A DNA stretch of 64,000 nucleotides from Nocardioides sp. WS12 (GTDB taxonomy: Bacteria; Actinomycetota; Actinomycetes; Propionibacteriales; Nocardioidaceae). The notes under the pieces are model-generated. The model did not search any database. It saw only the letters and a list, made by a program, of their open reading frames with translations, and was not told the DNA's origin. The DNA lies in the NCBI RefSeq assembly GCF_014108865.1, contig NZ_CP053928.1, forward strand, positions 2,170,001 through 2,234,000, given 5' to 3'. This document shows, piece after piece, positions 1 to 8,707 of the stretch (its first letter is position 1; each line of letters opens with the position of its first letter). Position numbers and translations under genes: made by a program.

Positions 1-1537
1 TGCCCGAGGAGGTGATGATCATTTCCTTCTTGCGGTCGACGACCTTGAGGAACCCGTCGTCGTCGAGTTCACCGATGTCACCGGTGTGCACCCAGCCCTG
101 TTCGTCGATCAGCTGGCGGGTCGCTTCGTCCTGGCGGTAGTAGCCCGACGACGTGACGGGTCCCCGGGCGAGGATCTCGCCGTCCTCGGCCAGCGCGATC
201 TCGATGCCCGGGAGTGCGCGTCCGACGGTGCCGAGGCGGAACTGGTCCGGTCCGCACGAAGTGACCGCGGCACACGTCTCGGTCATGCCGTAGACGTCGT
301 AGATCGGCAGACCGAGACCAGCGAAGAAGCGGGCCACCTCGATCGGCATGGGTGCCGCGGCGGAGGCCGCCCATTCGCATCGGTCGAGGCCGAGGAGCGC
401 GCGGAGGAAGCCGAGCAGGCCTTCGTCCACGGCCCGGTACCGGGCCTCGAGGTCGGGCGAAGGGGTGGCGCCGTACTGCTGCGCCTCGACGTACTCCAGG
501 CCGACGGCCAGGGCCTGCTCGACCTGCGCCCGCTTCGCCGGGTCGGTCTCGGCCGCGAGCTTCGCGGACACGCCGGTCCGGATCTTCTCCCAGACCCTCG
601 GGACGCCGAAGAAGCGCGTCGGGCGCACCTCGCCGAGGGCACCGAGCAGCTGGGCGGGGTCGGCGATCAGGTGGATGTGGCCGCCATTGATCTCGGGGAC
701 GTACATCCCGAGGGTGCGTTCGGCGATGTGGGCGAAGGGGAGGTACGAGATGAACTCGTTGTCCTGGCTCGGCACCGAGACCCGCAGCGAACTGGCGCAC
801 TCGAAGAGCACGCTGTGGTGCGTCAGCACCACGCCCTTGGGGTTCCCGGTGGTGCCGGACGTGTACAGGATGGTCAGCGGGTCGGCAGGGGTGATCGCTG
901 CCGTCCGGGACTCGAGGGCCGCAGCGTTGTCAGCCCGGTTGCCAGCCCGGTTGTCAGCCCGCCACGACCGACCGGCGGCGAGGAAGTCCTCCCACGCCAC
1001 GAACCGGTCGTCTCCTTCGGGGGCCTCGACCCCGATCAGCACCACCCGCCTGATCGCAGCGGTCTCGGCGAGCGCCCGCTGCCACCGGGCGAGGTGATCG
1101 GCGTTCTCGAGTACGACGACCGCGGGCTCCGCGTGCCCGGCGACGAAGGCCACCTGCTCCGCCGACAGCGTGTTGTAGACCGACATCGAGACCGCGGCCG
1201 CGTGGACGGCGCCGAGGTCGGCAACGACGTGCTCGATCCGGTTCGACGCCATCAGGGCCACCCGGTCGCCGGGTTCGACGCCGGCCGCGAGCAGGGCCCC
1301 GGCGACGTCGAGGGCCTGCTCGCGCAGGTCGGCCCAGGTCACGGTCCGCCAGCCCGGCGCGTAGCCGCCGGCAGGGACGTCGATCCCGACCTTGTCGGAG
1401 TAGGCGGGCCGGTCGCCGTACGCATCGACGGTGCGCTGGAGTGCCAGCGGCAGGGTCAGTCCGGCGATCTCGTGCTCGATGTCGGCGCGCACGGCGAGTG
1501 TCTCGGTGCTGATCGGCGTACTGATCGGGGTGGTCAT
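1..1537 (-). CDS. Long-chain acyl-CoA synthetase (AMP-forming), 3' end outside window
   Basis: Activates fatty acids to acyl-CoA through an acyl-adenylate. From the ATG at 1537 about 512 codons are visible and the C-terminal roughly 100 residues lie beyond the window. The P-loop YTSGTTGNPKGV sits near residues 222-233, a GWVHTGDIGELDDDGF segment near 480-495, and the hinge DRKKEMIITSSG is the last part seen. An AGAGGAAA ribosome site lies just upstream of the ATG. The gene diverges from a MerR regulator, and a promoter reading TTGGAC-N17-TAGAAC overlaps one copy of the shared operator, so regulation by that MerR protein is likely. The family assignment is secure; substrate chain length cannot be told. 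Confidence 0.93.
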   Translation of the reverse strand, partial: MTTPISTPISTETLAVRADIEHEIAGLTLPLALQRTVDAYGDRPAYSDKVGIDVPAGGYAPGWRTVTWADLREQALDVAGALLAAGVEPGDRVALMASNRIEHVVADLGAVHAAAVSMSVYNTLSAEQVAFVAGHAEPAVVVLENADHLARWQRALAETAAIRRVVLIGVEAPEGDDRFVAWEDFLAAGRSWRADNRAGNRADNAAALESRTAAITPADPLTILYTSGTTGNPKGVVLTHHSVLFECASSLRVSVPSQDNEFISYLPFAHIAERTLGMYVPEINGGHIHLIADPAQLLGALGEVRPTRFFGVPRVWEKIRTGVSAKLAAETDPAKRAQVEQALAVGLEYVEAQQYGATPSPDLEARYRAVDEGLLGFLRALLGLDRCEWAASAAAPMPIEVARFFAGLGLPIYDVYGMTETCAAVTSCGPDQFRLGTVGRALPGIEIALAEDGEILARGPVTSSGYYRQDEATRQLIDEQGWVHTGDIGELDDDGFLKVVDRKKEMIITSSG

Positions 1538-1621
1538 CGGTTTCCTCTCGGGCGGATCGCTGCTGCTGGGGGACGTTGGCGGACCCGCGGTTGCGTCTGG
1601 AGGGGGCGGACTGGCGATTGA

Positions 1622-1640
1622 TGACAGTTCTACTGTGACA
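1622..1640. promoter_or_regulatory. Operator copy 1 (TGACAGTTCTACTGTGACA)
   Basis: A 19-bp element with the perfect inverted core ACAGT-N3-ACTGT. It is repeated with a single base change at 1698-1716. Its position over the -10 of the acyl-CoA synthetase promoter fits a binding site for the neighbouring MerR protein. Confidence 0.7.
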
Positions 1641-1655
1641 CTCGTTACTGTCCAA
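1627..1655 (-). promoter_or_regulatory. Predicted promoter of the acyl-CoA synthetase gene
   Basis: On the minus strand a -35 TTGGAC (plus positions 1650-1655) is followed after 17 nt by a -10-like TAGAAC (1627-1632). The -10 lies inside the first 19-bp operator, so a bound regulator would directly affect this promoter. Confidence 0.5.
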
Positions 1656-1683
1656 TAGACGGAGATCCACGTCAACCCCGACA

Positions 1684-1712
1684 TTGCCAGACTGAAATGA
1701 CAGTTGTACTGT
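1684..1712 (+). promoter_or_regulatory. Predicted promoter of the merR gene
   Basis: TTGCCA (1684-1689), a 17-bp spacer and TACTGT (1707-1712) form a standard promoter. The -10 ends 7 nt before the ATG at 1720, the spacing of a leaderless transcript. The second operator covers the spacer and the -10. Confidence 0.6.
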
Positions 1713-1716
1713 GACA
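1698..1716. promoter_or_regulatory. Operator copy 2 (TGACAGTTGTACTGTGACA)
   Basis: Identical to the element at 1622-1640 except for the central base. It overlaps the merR -10 box and a GTG at 1711 that would otherwise extend the gene, so translation more likely begins at ATG 1720 and the regulator probably controls itself. Confidence 0.7.
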
Positions 1717-1719
1717 GTC

Positions 1720-2478
1720 ATGAGCGCTGTTTCGGTGGTTGATGCGGATCGGGACCCCGAGGGGACCGGTCTGCGCACCATTGACGAACTGGCCACGGCT
1801 GCCGGTCTGACGGTCCGGACCACGCGCTACTACGCGAGCCTCGGCCTGCTGCCACCGCCGGCCCGCCGCGGCCGGATGGCCTGGTACGACGACACCCATC
1901 TCGCGCGCCTCGAGATGATCCGGGCGCTCCAGGGCCACGGCTTCTCGTTGCAGGCCGTCGAGGGATTCCTCTCATCCCTGCCGGAGGACGCCGGTGTCGA
2001 GGAACTCGCCGTGCAGCGCGCGATGCTGACCTCGTGGACCGTGGGCGCTCCCCAGGAGTTCAGCCGACGACAGCTCGACCAGCACGCCGGTCGCCGGTTG
2101 AGCGACGACGAGATCGCCCTCATCGAGGAACTCGGCATGGTCCACCGTTCCGGGGACGAGGGCGCCGAGCGGTTCACGCCCGTTCACGGGTTCGACGTGG
2201 CCGTCGCGCTCCTCGACCTCGACATCCCCGTGAGCGGGATGCGCCTCGCGGGGGAGGCGATCTCGCACCACATGTCGGCTCTCGCCGGCGACCTGACCGT
2301 GATCCTTCGCGACGAGGTCATCGAGCCGTGGCGTCGCGAGCAGAACCACTCGCGCGACGAGGCTGCCCAGCTCGAGGGCACGCTCGCCCGGCTGCGCCAG
2401 CTCACCCTCGACGCGATCGTGAGCGCCTTCCGCCGCTCCGCCAACGACGTGATCGCCCGATCGCTCCACCGGAGGTAA
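1720..2478 (+). CDS. MerR-family transcriptional regulator
   Basis: A 252-residue one-component regulator. The N-terminal winged helix carries the MerR signature: TIDELATAAGLTVRTTRYYA near residues 20-40, then LLPPPARRGRMAWYDD and LARLEMIRALQGHGFSL. The remaining ~160 residues are an effector domain I do not recognise; no cysteine cluster of a metal sensor is present. The ATG at 1720 is preferred over the GTG at 1711 because a TACTGT -10 box ends 7 nt before it and the GTG lies within the operator. It diverges from the acyl-CoA synthetase and is followed 4 bp later by an MpaB-family oxygenase, so a role in lipid or hydrophobic-compound metabolism is inferred. Confidence 0.88.
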   Translation: MSAVSVVDADRDPEGTGLRTIDELATAAGLTVRTTRYYASLGLLPPPARRGRMAWYDDTHLARLEMIRALQGHGFSLQAVEGFLSSLPEDAGVEELAVQRAMLTSWTVGAPQEFSRRQLDQHAGRRLSDDEIALIEELGMVHRSGDEGAERFTPVHGFDVAVALLDLDIPVSGMRLAGEAISHHMSALAGDLTVILRDEVIEPWRREQNHSRDEAAQLEGTLARLRQLTLDAIVSAFRRSANDVIARSLHRR

Positions 2479-2482
2479 CCCG

Positions 2483-3319
2483 ATGACTGCCCAGCCTCAT
2501 GACACCCAGCCGTCCGGTACCCGGTCGCCGTACACCGGCCCGTCGGCGTACGCCGCGATCGCCTCGGAACAGGGGATGCTGCTGGCGGCGGGGTCGGCCG
2601 TGATGTACCAGCTCGCGGTTCCCGGGGTCGGTCTCGGCGTCGCCGAGCACAGCACGACCCTGGAGCGGCCGGTCGACCGGCTGCGCACCACACTCACCTA
2701 TGTCTATGCGATGACCCTCGGCACTCCCGAGGAGCAGCAGGCGATCGCGCGGATGGTCAACAAGGCCCACGGGCCGGTGCGGGCCGCGGGCCGCTACAGC
2801 GCGTTCGATCCCGACCTGCAGCTGTGGGTCGCTGCGACGCTCTATCAGCAGGGTGAGTTCATCTACGAGAAGCTGTTCGGCCCGATGGCCGACGAGCTGC
2901 GCGACGGGTACTACCGCGCGTCATGGATCTACGGCACCGCGCTGCAGGTCAAGGACGAGCAGTGGCCGCCCACCCGGGCCGACTTCCAGGTCTACTGGGA
3001 CGCGACGATCGCCGGGCTCGAGAGTGAGTCGTCGGTGCAGGACTACGCCCGACGGCTGCTCTCCACCGAGGACGCGCCGCTGTTCAGCAAGCTGGTGCTG
3101 CCGCTGCAGGACCTGATGACCCGAGGGAACCTCGACCCGCACACACGCGAGATCCTCGGGCTCACCTGGTCGGCGAAGGAGCAGCGCCGCTACGACCTGT
3201 TCTGGAAGGTCTTCCCCCGGTTCTACCGGCTGATTCCCCGGCGCCTGCGGCACCTGCACGCCCACCTGATCCTGCGCGACATGCGTCGGCGGATGCGCAA
3301 GGGTGGCCGCGTCATCTGA
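2483..3319 (+). CDS. Oxygenase MpaB-family (DUF2236) protein
   Basis: A 278-residue protein of the DUF2236 / MpaB family, which includes haem-binding oxygenases such as latex-clearing protein and fungal MpaB. The N-terminal region contains the family segment GMLLAAGSAVMYQLAVPGVG, and the C-terminal helices are Arg-rich. The ATG follows a GGAGGTAA ribosome site and starts 4 bp after the merR stop, so the two are probably co-transcribed. Substrate is unknown; the neighbours suggest a fatty or terpenoid compound. Confidence 0.85.
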   Translation: MTAQPHDTQPSGTRSPYTGPSAYAAIASEQGMLLAAGSAVMYQLAVPGVGLGVAEHSTTLERPVDRLRTTLTYVYAMTLGTPEEQQAIARMVNKAHGPVRAAGRYSAFDPDLQLWVAATLYQQGEFIYEKLFGPMADELRDGYYRASWIYGTALQVKDEQWPPTRADFQVYWDATIAGLESESSVQDYARRLLSTEDAPLFSKLVLPLQDLMTRGNLDPHTREILGLTWSAKEQRRYDLFWKVFPRFYRLIPRRLRHLHAHLILRDMRRRMRKGGRVI

Positions 3320-3352
3320 GGTGTCATCTGAGGCAGGGGTCGGCGGCCGGAC

Positions 3353-3370
3353 CTGACCTACTAGGGTCAG
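3353..3370 (+). promoter_or_regulatory. Palindrome overlapping the ndk -10 box
   Basis: CTGACC-TACTAG-GGTCAG has perfect 6-bp arms and a 6-bp centre. The -10-like TAGGGT (3362-3367) lies inside it, and the ndk GTG follows 7 nt later. It could be an operator; no regulator is identified. Confidence 0.5.
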
Positions 3371-3374
3371 ACGC

Positions 3375-3782
3375 GTGACCCAACGCACTCTCGTCCTCCT
3401 CAAGCCCGACGCGGTCCGCCGTGGCCTGGTCGGCAACGTGCTCGCCCGGTTCGAGGCCAAGGGCCTCACCATCGTCGCCCTCGAGCAGCGCCACATCGAC
3501 GCCGCGCAGGCCGACGCCCACTACGCCGAGCACGTCGAGCGGGACTTCTACCCGCCGCTGCGCGACTTCGTCACCAGCGGCCCGCTCGTGGCACTGGTCC
3601 TCGAAGGCGACGAAGCGATCGAGGTCGTGCGTGGGCTGAACGGCGCCACCGACGGCCGCAAGGCCGCCCCCGGCACCATTCGCGGGGACCTGTCGCTCTC
3701 CAACCGCGAGAACCTCGTGCACGGCTCGGACTCACCCGAGTCCGCAGAGCGCGAGATCGCGCTCTGGTTCCCCGCGCTCTGA
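3375..3782 (+). CDS. ndk: Nucleoside diphosphate kinase
   Basis: Transfers the gamma phosphate from ATP to nucleoside diphosphates through a phosphohistidine. The 135-residue protein has the normal compact length. The start RTLVLLKPDAVRRGLVG is typical and the active-site histidine lies in NLVHGSDS near residue 115. The GTG at 3375 follows a TAGGGT box by 7 nt with no ribosome site, so a leaderless transcript is likely. Confidence 0.97.
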   Translation: MTQRTLVLLKPDAVRRGLVGNVLARFEAKGLTIVALEQRHIDAAQADAHYAEHVERDFYPPLRDFVTSGPLVALVLEGDEAIEVVRGLNGATDGRKAAPGTIRGDLSLSNRENLVHGSDSPESAEREIALWFPAL

Positions 3783-3863
3783 TCACCGCAGGGACCGCCT
3801 GTCCCGTGTGACGGATGTGACTCCTGAGGCGCGCCGCACCGGCGTGCCTCCGCTCTGATCGGC

Positions 3864-3891
3864 CTCCGCTTACCTACTCTCACAAGCGGAG
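3864..3891. promoter_or_regulatory. Inverted repeat upstream of mreB
   Basis: CTCCGCTT (3864-3871) and AAGCGGAG (3884-3891) are perfect 8-bp arms around a 12-nt loop. There is no T-tract, so it may be an operator of the mre operon or a weak terminator after ndk. Confidence 0.4.
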
Positions 3892-3998
3892 ACCATCGGA
3901 CCGTGCGCCCGGTGGCCGCCCCGGTTTCGACCGGCTTCCCCTAATGCGCACGAGCGGACTGGTCGATTCCGGCTGGTTCGGCGACGTTGCGAGGAATC

Positions 3999-5030
3999 GT
4001 GAGGGCGAACTCCATCATCGGTCGGGACATGGCCGTGGATCTCGGTACCGCGAACACGCTCGTCTATGTCCGCCGCCGGGGCATCCTGCTGGATGAACCC
4101 AGTGTGGTCGCGCTCAACGACACCACCGGCGAAGTGATCGCCGTGGGACACCAGGCCAAGCAGATGCTGGGCCGCACCCCCGACAACATCACCGCCCTGC
4201 GACCGCTGCGTGACGGCGTGATCGCGGACTTCGAAGCGACCGAGCAGATGCTGCGCCACTTCATCGCGCGCGTGCACCGTCGCCGCTACTTCGCCAAGCC
4301 GCGGATGGTCATCTGCGTGCCGAGTTCGATCACGCCGGTCGAGCAGCGTGCCGTCAAGGAGGCTGGCTACCAGGCCGGCGCCCGCCGGGTCTACGTCGTC
4401 GAGGAGCCGATGGCCGCTGCCATCGGCGCCGGACTGCCTGTTCACGAGGCCACCGGCAACATGATCGTCGACGTCGGCGGCGGCACCACCGAGGTCGCCG
4501 TGATCTCCCTGGGCGGCATCGTCACGTCCCTGTCCATCCGCACCGCCGGCGACGACCTCGACGCCGCGATCATCGCGTGGATGAAGAAGGAGCACGGCGT
4601 CATGCTCGGCGAGCGCACCGCCGAGGACGTCAAGATCACCCTGGGCAACGCGTTCCCGCGACCGGGCGAGCCCGAGGGCGAGGTGCGGGGACGTGACATG
4701 GTCACCGGTCTGCCGCGCACCGTGGTCGTCTCCAGCGCCGAGATCCGTCAGGCCCTCGAGGAGCCGCTGCACTCGATCGTCGACGCCGTGCGCGTCACCC
4801 TGGACCAGACCCCGCCCGAGCTCGCCGGCGACATCATGGACCGCGGCATCGTGCTCACCGGCGGGGGAGCGTTGCTCCGTGGCCTCGACGAGCGGATCCG
4901 CCACGAAACCGGTATGCCGGTGCACGTCGCCGACGAGCCGCTGGTCTCGGTCGCCATGGGTGCAGGTCGCTGCGTCGAGGAGTTCGAAGCCCTCCAGCAG
5001 GTGCTGGTCACCAACCCCCGGCGTTTCTGA
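3999..5030 (+). CDS. mreB: Rod shape-determining protein MreB
   Basis: Bacterial actin that organises lateral cell-wall synthesis under the membrane. The 343-residue product has the phosphate-1 loop GRDMAVDLGTANTLVYV near its N-terminus, a DVGGGTTEVAVISLGG phosphate-2 loop and an ADENOSINE-type segment GIVLTGGGALLRGL. The GTG at 3999 has GAGGAA five bases upstream and gives the family's usual short N-terminus; a TTG at 3987 is less likely. Its stop overlaps the mreC start (TGATG), the first of several coupled junctions in this operon. Confidence 0.96.
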   Translation: MRANSIIGRDMAVDLGTANTLVYVRRRGILLDEPSVVALNDTTGEVIAVGHQAKQMLGRTPDNITALRPLRDGVIADFEATEQMLRHFIARVHRRRYFAKPRMVICVPSSITPVEQRAVKEAGYQAGARRVYVVEEPMAAAIGAGLPVHEATGNMIVDVGGGTTEVAVISLGGIVTSLSIRTAGDDLDAAIIAWMKKEHGVMLGERTAEDVKITLGNAFPRPGEPEGEVRGRDMVTGLPRTVVVSSAEIRQALEEPLHSIVDAVRVTLDQTPPELAGDIMDRGIVLTGGGALLRGLDERIRHETGMPVHVADEPLVSVAMGAGRCVEEFEALQQVLVTNPRRF

Positions 5031-5986
5031 TGACCCTCGACACCCGCCCTGTGCGTTCGACTGCCCCTGCGCCGGGCAGCAGCGGCCGTCGTACTCCTGC
5101 CCGGGAGGCGGTGGACCGCGGTCGACCGTCCCGATCACTGGTGGTGGCGCTGGTTCTCGCCTGCGCTGCCCTGATGGTCGTGGACAAGGCGGGCGGCGAC
5201 GACTCGCCGATCGCACCGGTACGCCGCGTCGTCGGTGAGGTCATCGGACCGGTCCAGGCCGGCGTCGCCACGGTGGTTCGTCCCGTTGCCGGCATCCCGG
5301 GCGCCTTCCGCTCCAACGACTCGCTCCGCGACGACCTCTCCGCGCTCGAGGCCGAGAACTCCGCGTTGCGCAACCAGCTCGGCAAGGCCGGGTACGACGA
5401 CCAGCGTCTGCAGGACCTCGAAGGACTCCGTGCGATGGCCGGTGACCTCGGCTACGCCCTGGTGCCGGCCCGGGTGATCGCGATCGGCGCCGCCCAGTCG
5501 TTCTCCAGCACCGTCACCCTCGATGCGGGCTCGGACGCCGGGCTGCGCCCCGACCTGACCGTGGTCGCGGCCGAGGGCCTCGTCGGCCGGATCACGTCGG
5601 TCACCAGCCACACCGCCACCGTGCTGCTCATCGTCGACAACTCCTCGGCCGTCGGTGGCCGGATCGGTGACAACAAGGAGCTCGGCTTCGTCAACGGCCA
5701 CGGCACCCTCGGCGAGGACGACCGCCTCGAGATGGAGCTCGCCGACCGCAACGTCGTCCCGAAGGTCGGCCAGCAGATCGTCACGTGGGGGAGCGAGGGC
5801 GGTTCGCCGTACGTCGCCGGCGTGCCGATCGGCAAGGTGACCAAGGTCTACGAGTCGCTCCGCGAGACCTCCTACCGCTCGGTGATCGCACCGAACGTCG
5901 ACTTCACGGCACTCGACCTCGTGGGTGTGGTGGTTCCGTCCGGCACGCCCGGCCGCGTGATCGAGGCAGACGGGAGCCTGCGATGA
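5030..5986 (+). CDS. mreC: Rod shape-determining protein MreC
   Basis: Membrane-anchored scaffold that links MreB to the elongation enzymes. The 318-residue protein has a basic cytoplasmic tail rich in Pro and Arg, one membrane segment around residues 38-52 (SLVVALVLACAALMVV), a coiled coil around 95-130 and the double beta-barrel domain from about 140, including the segment LVGRITSVTSHTATVLLI. Start and stop overlap mreB and mreD by one and four bases, indicating translational coupling. Confidence 0.95.
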   Translation: MTLDTRPVRSTAPAPGSSGRRTPAREAVDRGRPSRSLVVALVLACAALMVVDKAGGDDSPIAPVRRVVGEVIGPVQAGVATVVRPVAGIPGAFRSNDSLRDDLSALEAENSALRNQLGKAGYDDQRLQDLEGLRAMAGDLGYALVPARVIAIGAAQSFSSTVTLDAGSDAGLRPDLTVVAAEGLVGRITSVTSHTATVLLIVDNSSAVGGRIGDNKELGFVNGHGTLGEDDRLEMELADRNVVPKVGQQIVTWGSEGGSPYVAGVPIGKVTKVYESLRETSYRSVIAPNVDFTALDLVGVVVPSGTPGRVIEADGSLR

Positions 5987-6576
5987 GGACCAACTCCGCC
6001 GGACGGCTGCTCGCCGTCATCGTCGCCGTCGTCGGTGCGCTGATGCTGCAGGTGACCGTGCTGCCGCACTTCGCGTGGCGGGTCGGCGGCCTGGGCGTCG
6101 TCCCGGACCTCGTACTGCTCGTCGTCGTTGCCACGGCGCTGGCCACCGACACGCGCTACGCCACCCTGACCGGGTTCTTCGCCGGGTTGGTGCTCGACAT
6201 CGCACCCCCTGCCGACCATCTTGCGGGCCGCTGGGCGCTGGCGCTGACCGTCGTCGGCTATGTCATCGGTCGGCTCGCCCACGACAACACCGCCGAGGTC
6301 GCGCGGTTCGAGCCCGACGGGGCCCGGCGCCCGCCGCTGACCCTCGTGCTCGCCGCTGCTGCCGGCGCGTCCTTCGTCGGGACGTCCGTCTTCGCCCTCA
6401 CGGGCGTGTTCCTCAACGACGCCAGTGCCGGTGTCGGTGACCTGCTCCCCGTGGCGCTGGTCGCCCTGGTGCTCGATGTGATCGCCGCCCTCGTGGTCGT
6501 CCCCGCCGTGTGGTGGCTGCTGCGCCGACTGGGTGCGGACCGGGCCGCACAACAGACGCAGTGGGCGCGGGCCTGA
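5983..6576 (+). CDS. mreD: Rod shape-determining protein MreD
   Basis: Small polytopic membrane protein of the elongasome. The 197-residue product has about five hydrophobic segments, beginning LLAVIVAVVGALMLQVTVLP, with the family's short loops. The ATG at 5983 overlaps the mreC stop (ATGA), which rules out longer upstream starts. The stop overlaps the mrdA start (TGATG). Confidence 0.92.
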   Translation: MRTNSAGRLLAVIVAVVGALMLQVTVLPHFAWRVGGLGVVPDLVLLVVVATALATDTRYATLTGFFAGLVLDIAPPADHLAGRWALALTVVGYVIGRLAHDNTAEVARFEPDGARRPPLTLVLAAAAGASFVGTSVFALTGVFLNDASAGVGDLLPVALVALVLDVIAALVVVPAVWWLLRRLGADRAAQQTQWARA

Positions 6577-8705
6577 TGGCGGCAACCTCGGGCGGCGCCT
6601 CGCATCGCAGTCGGCTGCGGCTGATCGTCATCCAGACCCTCGTCTTCTCCCTGCTCGGCACACTCGGAGCGCGGCTCTACTACCTCCAGGTCATCTCGGG
6701 GGAGCAGTACCAGGGCCAGGCCGCCTCGCAGTCGGTGCGCGAGATCGTCGTCCAGCCCCAGCGCGGCCTCGTCGTCGACGCGATGGGTCGCCCGCTGGTC
6801 ACCAACCGCCTCACCTGGGTGGTCTCTCTCGACCGGACCCTCCTCGGCAAGATGTCCGAGGCCGACCGCACCGAGTTGCTGCGCCGCACCGGCAAGGCGA
6901 TCGGCGTGCCGGTCGCGGCGATCGAGGGCAAGTTGCTGCTGTGCGGACAGAGCGGCTCGATCGCCGGCGAGTGCTGGAACGGGTCGCCCTTCCAGGCCGT
7001 GCCCGTCGCGCTCGACGTCAGGGAAGCCGCCGCGTTGCGGATCCTGGAGCAGCCCGAGGACTTCCCGGGCGTCGTCGTCGACCGGCAGAGCGTGCGGCAG
7101 TACCCGTCGCCGTACGGCATCAATGCGGCGCACCTGCTCGGCTACGTCAGCCCGATCACCAAGGAAGAACTCGACGACGCCGAGGACTCCGGCGACAGCT
7201 CGGTCAACGGTGCCTCGGTCGTCGGCCGCGCCGGCGTCGAGAAGGAGTACGACGAGTGGCTGCGCGGGCAACCGGGCTACCAGCAGGTCGCGGTCGACTC
7301 GAAGGGCCGGGTCCGCGAGGACGTTTCCGACCTCGAGGCGCAGCCGGGCGACACGCTCGTGTCGACGATCGACGCCCGGGTGCAGGGCATTGTCGAGCAG
7401 CAGCTCGCGAAGATGATCAAGACGCAGCGCAACACCCTGGACCCGGTCACCAAGCGCAAGTTCGAGGCCGACTCGGGTGCGGCGATCGTGATGGAGGCCA
7501 AGACCGGCCGGATCATCGCGATGGCCAGCCAGCCGACGTACGACCCCGGTGTCTGGGTCGGCGGCATCACCGACAAGCAGCTCGAGCGGCTCTACTCCGA
7601 GGCGGCCGGCACGCCGCTGCTCTCACGGGCCTTCCAGGGCCAGTTCGCCCCCGGTTCGACGTGGAAGCCGTTCATGACCGTCGGCGCGCTGACCAACGGC
7701 TACTCCCGCGACACCGTCCTCAGTTGCCCCTCGGCCGTGCAGATCGGCAACCGCGCCTTCCACAACCACGAGTCGCACGCGTACGGCGCGATCGGGTTCG
7801 CGCAGGCCATCGCGGTCTCGTGCAACACCTTCTTCTTCCAGGTCGGCATGAAGTTCTGGCAGAAGTTCGGGTCCGATCCCGACAACGTGAACGCGAAGGA
7901 CCCGCTCGTCGAGGAGGCCGAGGCGTTCGGCTTCGGCGACCAGACCGGGGTCGACCTGCCGGGCGAGGCGTCGGGCCGGGTGGCGGACCGCAAATGGAAG
8001 CTCGCCTACTACAAGTCGATGAAGGACTACTACTGCGACATTGCGGCCAAGCCGCAGACCAAGAAGACCTCCGACTTCGTCTACAAGTTCTCCCGCGAGT
8101 TCTGCGTCGAGGGCTGGAAGTATCGCCTGCCCGACGCCGCCAACTTCGCGATCGGGCAAGGCGACACCATCGTCACGCCGCTCCAGTTGGCCCGCGGCTA
8201 CGCCGCGATCGCGAACGGCGGCACGCTGTGGGAGCCCCGCGTCGCCAAGGCGATCGTGTCGCCCGAGGGTGAGGTGATCCGCGAGATCGCTCCGAAGAAG
8301 GACCGTAAGCTCAAGATCCCGGCCAAGGTCCTGAAGTACCTTGACGACGCGCTCAAGAGCGTCGCGCTGCCGGGCGGCACCATGGCCTGGAAGCTCGGCG
8401 GCTTCCCGATCGACAAGGTGAAGATCCGGGCCAAGACCGGCTCCGCTGAGGTCTACGGCAAGCAGTCGACCGGCTGGGTGGCGTCGTACACCAAGGACTA
8501 CGTCGTCGTGATGATGATGACCCAGGGCGGCACCGGATCCGGATCCACCGGTGACGGCGTGCGTGCGATCTGGGAGGCGCTGTACGGCGTCGACGGCGAG
8601 AAGGTGAAGCCCGGCAAGGCCGCGATCCCGGGCGTGACGCCGCCGACCGCACTCCCCACGTTCGCTGAGGACGGCTCGATCCTGCCGCCCGCCCGGAAGG
8701 ACTGA
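6576..8705 (+). CDS. mrdA: Penicillin-binding protein 2 (elongation transpeptidase)
   Basis: Cross-links peptidoglycan during elongation as partner of RodA. The 709-residue class B PBP has a single N-terminal membrane anchor (residues ~15-35), a dimerisation domain, and a transpeptidase domain with SxxK as STWK near residue 360, SxN as SCN near 414 and KTG as KTGSAEV near 618. About 50 residues between the second and third motif, rich in Lys and Tyr, form an insertion. It is translationally coupled to mreD and followed 2 bp later by rodA. Confidence 0.95.
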   Translation: MAATSGGASHRSRLRLIVIQTLVFSLLGTLGARLYYLQVISGEQYQGQAASQSVREIVVQPQRGLVVDAMGRPLVTNRLTWVVSLDRTLLGKMSEADRTELLRRTGKAIGVPVAAIEGKLLLCGQSGSIAGECWNGSPFQAVPVALDVREAAALRILEQPEDFPGVVVDRQSVRQYPSPYGINAAHLLGYVSPITKEELDDAEDSGDSSVNGASVVGRAGVEKEYDEWLRGQPGYQQVAVDSKGRVREDVSDLEAQPGDTLVSTIDARVQGIVEQQLAKMIKTQRNTLDPVTKRKFEADSGAAIVMEAKTGRIIAMASQPTYDPGVWVGGITDKQLERLYSEAAGTPLLSRAFQGQFAPGSTWKPFMTVGALTNGYSRDTVLSCPSAVQIGNRAFHNHESHAYGAIGFAQAIAVSCNTFFFQVGMKFWQKFGSDPDNVNAKDPLVEEAEAFGFGDQTGVDLPGEASGRVADRKWKLAYYKSMKDYYCDIAAKPQTKKTSDFVYKFSREFCVEGWKYRLPDAANFAIGQGDTIVTPLQLARGYAAIANGGTLWEPRVAKAIVSPEGEVIREIAPKKDRKLKIPAKVLKYLDDALKSVALPGGTMAWKLGGFPIDKVKIRAKTGSAEVYGKQSTGWVASYTKDYVVVMMMTQGGTGSGSTGDGVRAIWEALYGVDGEKVKPGKAAIPGVTPPTALPTFAEDGSILPPARKD

Positions 8706-8707
8706 CG

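Noticed and set aside
86..1621. 511-codon plus-strand frame at the window start
   Set aside because: The minus strand carries an unmistakable acyl-CoA synthetase over the same bases.
1711..1719. GTG 1711 as the merR start
   Set aside because: It lies inside the operator and would precede the natural leaderless start at ATG 1720.
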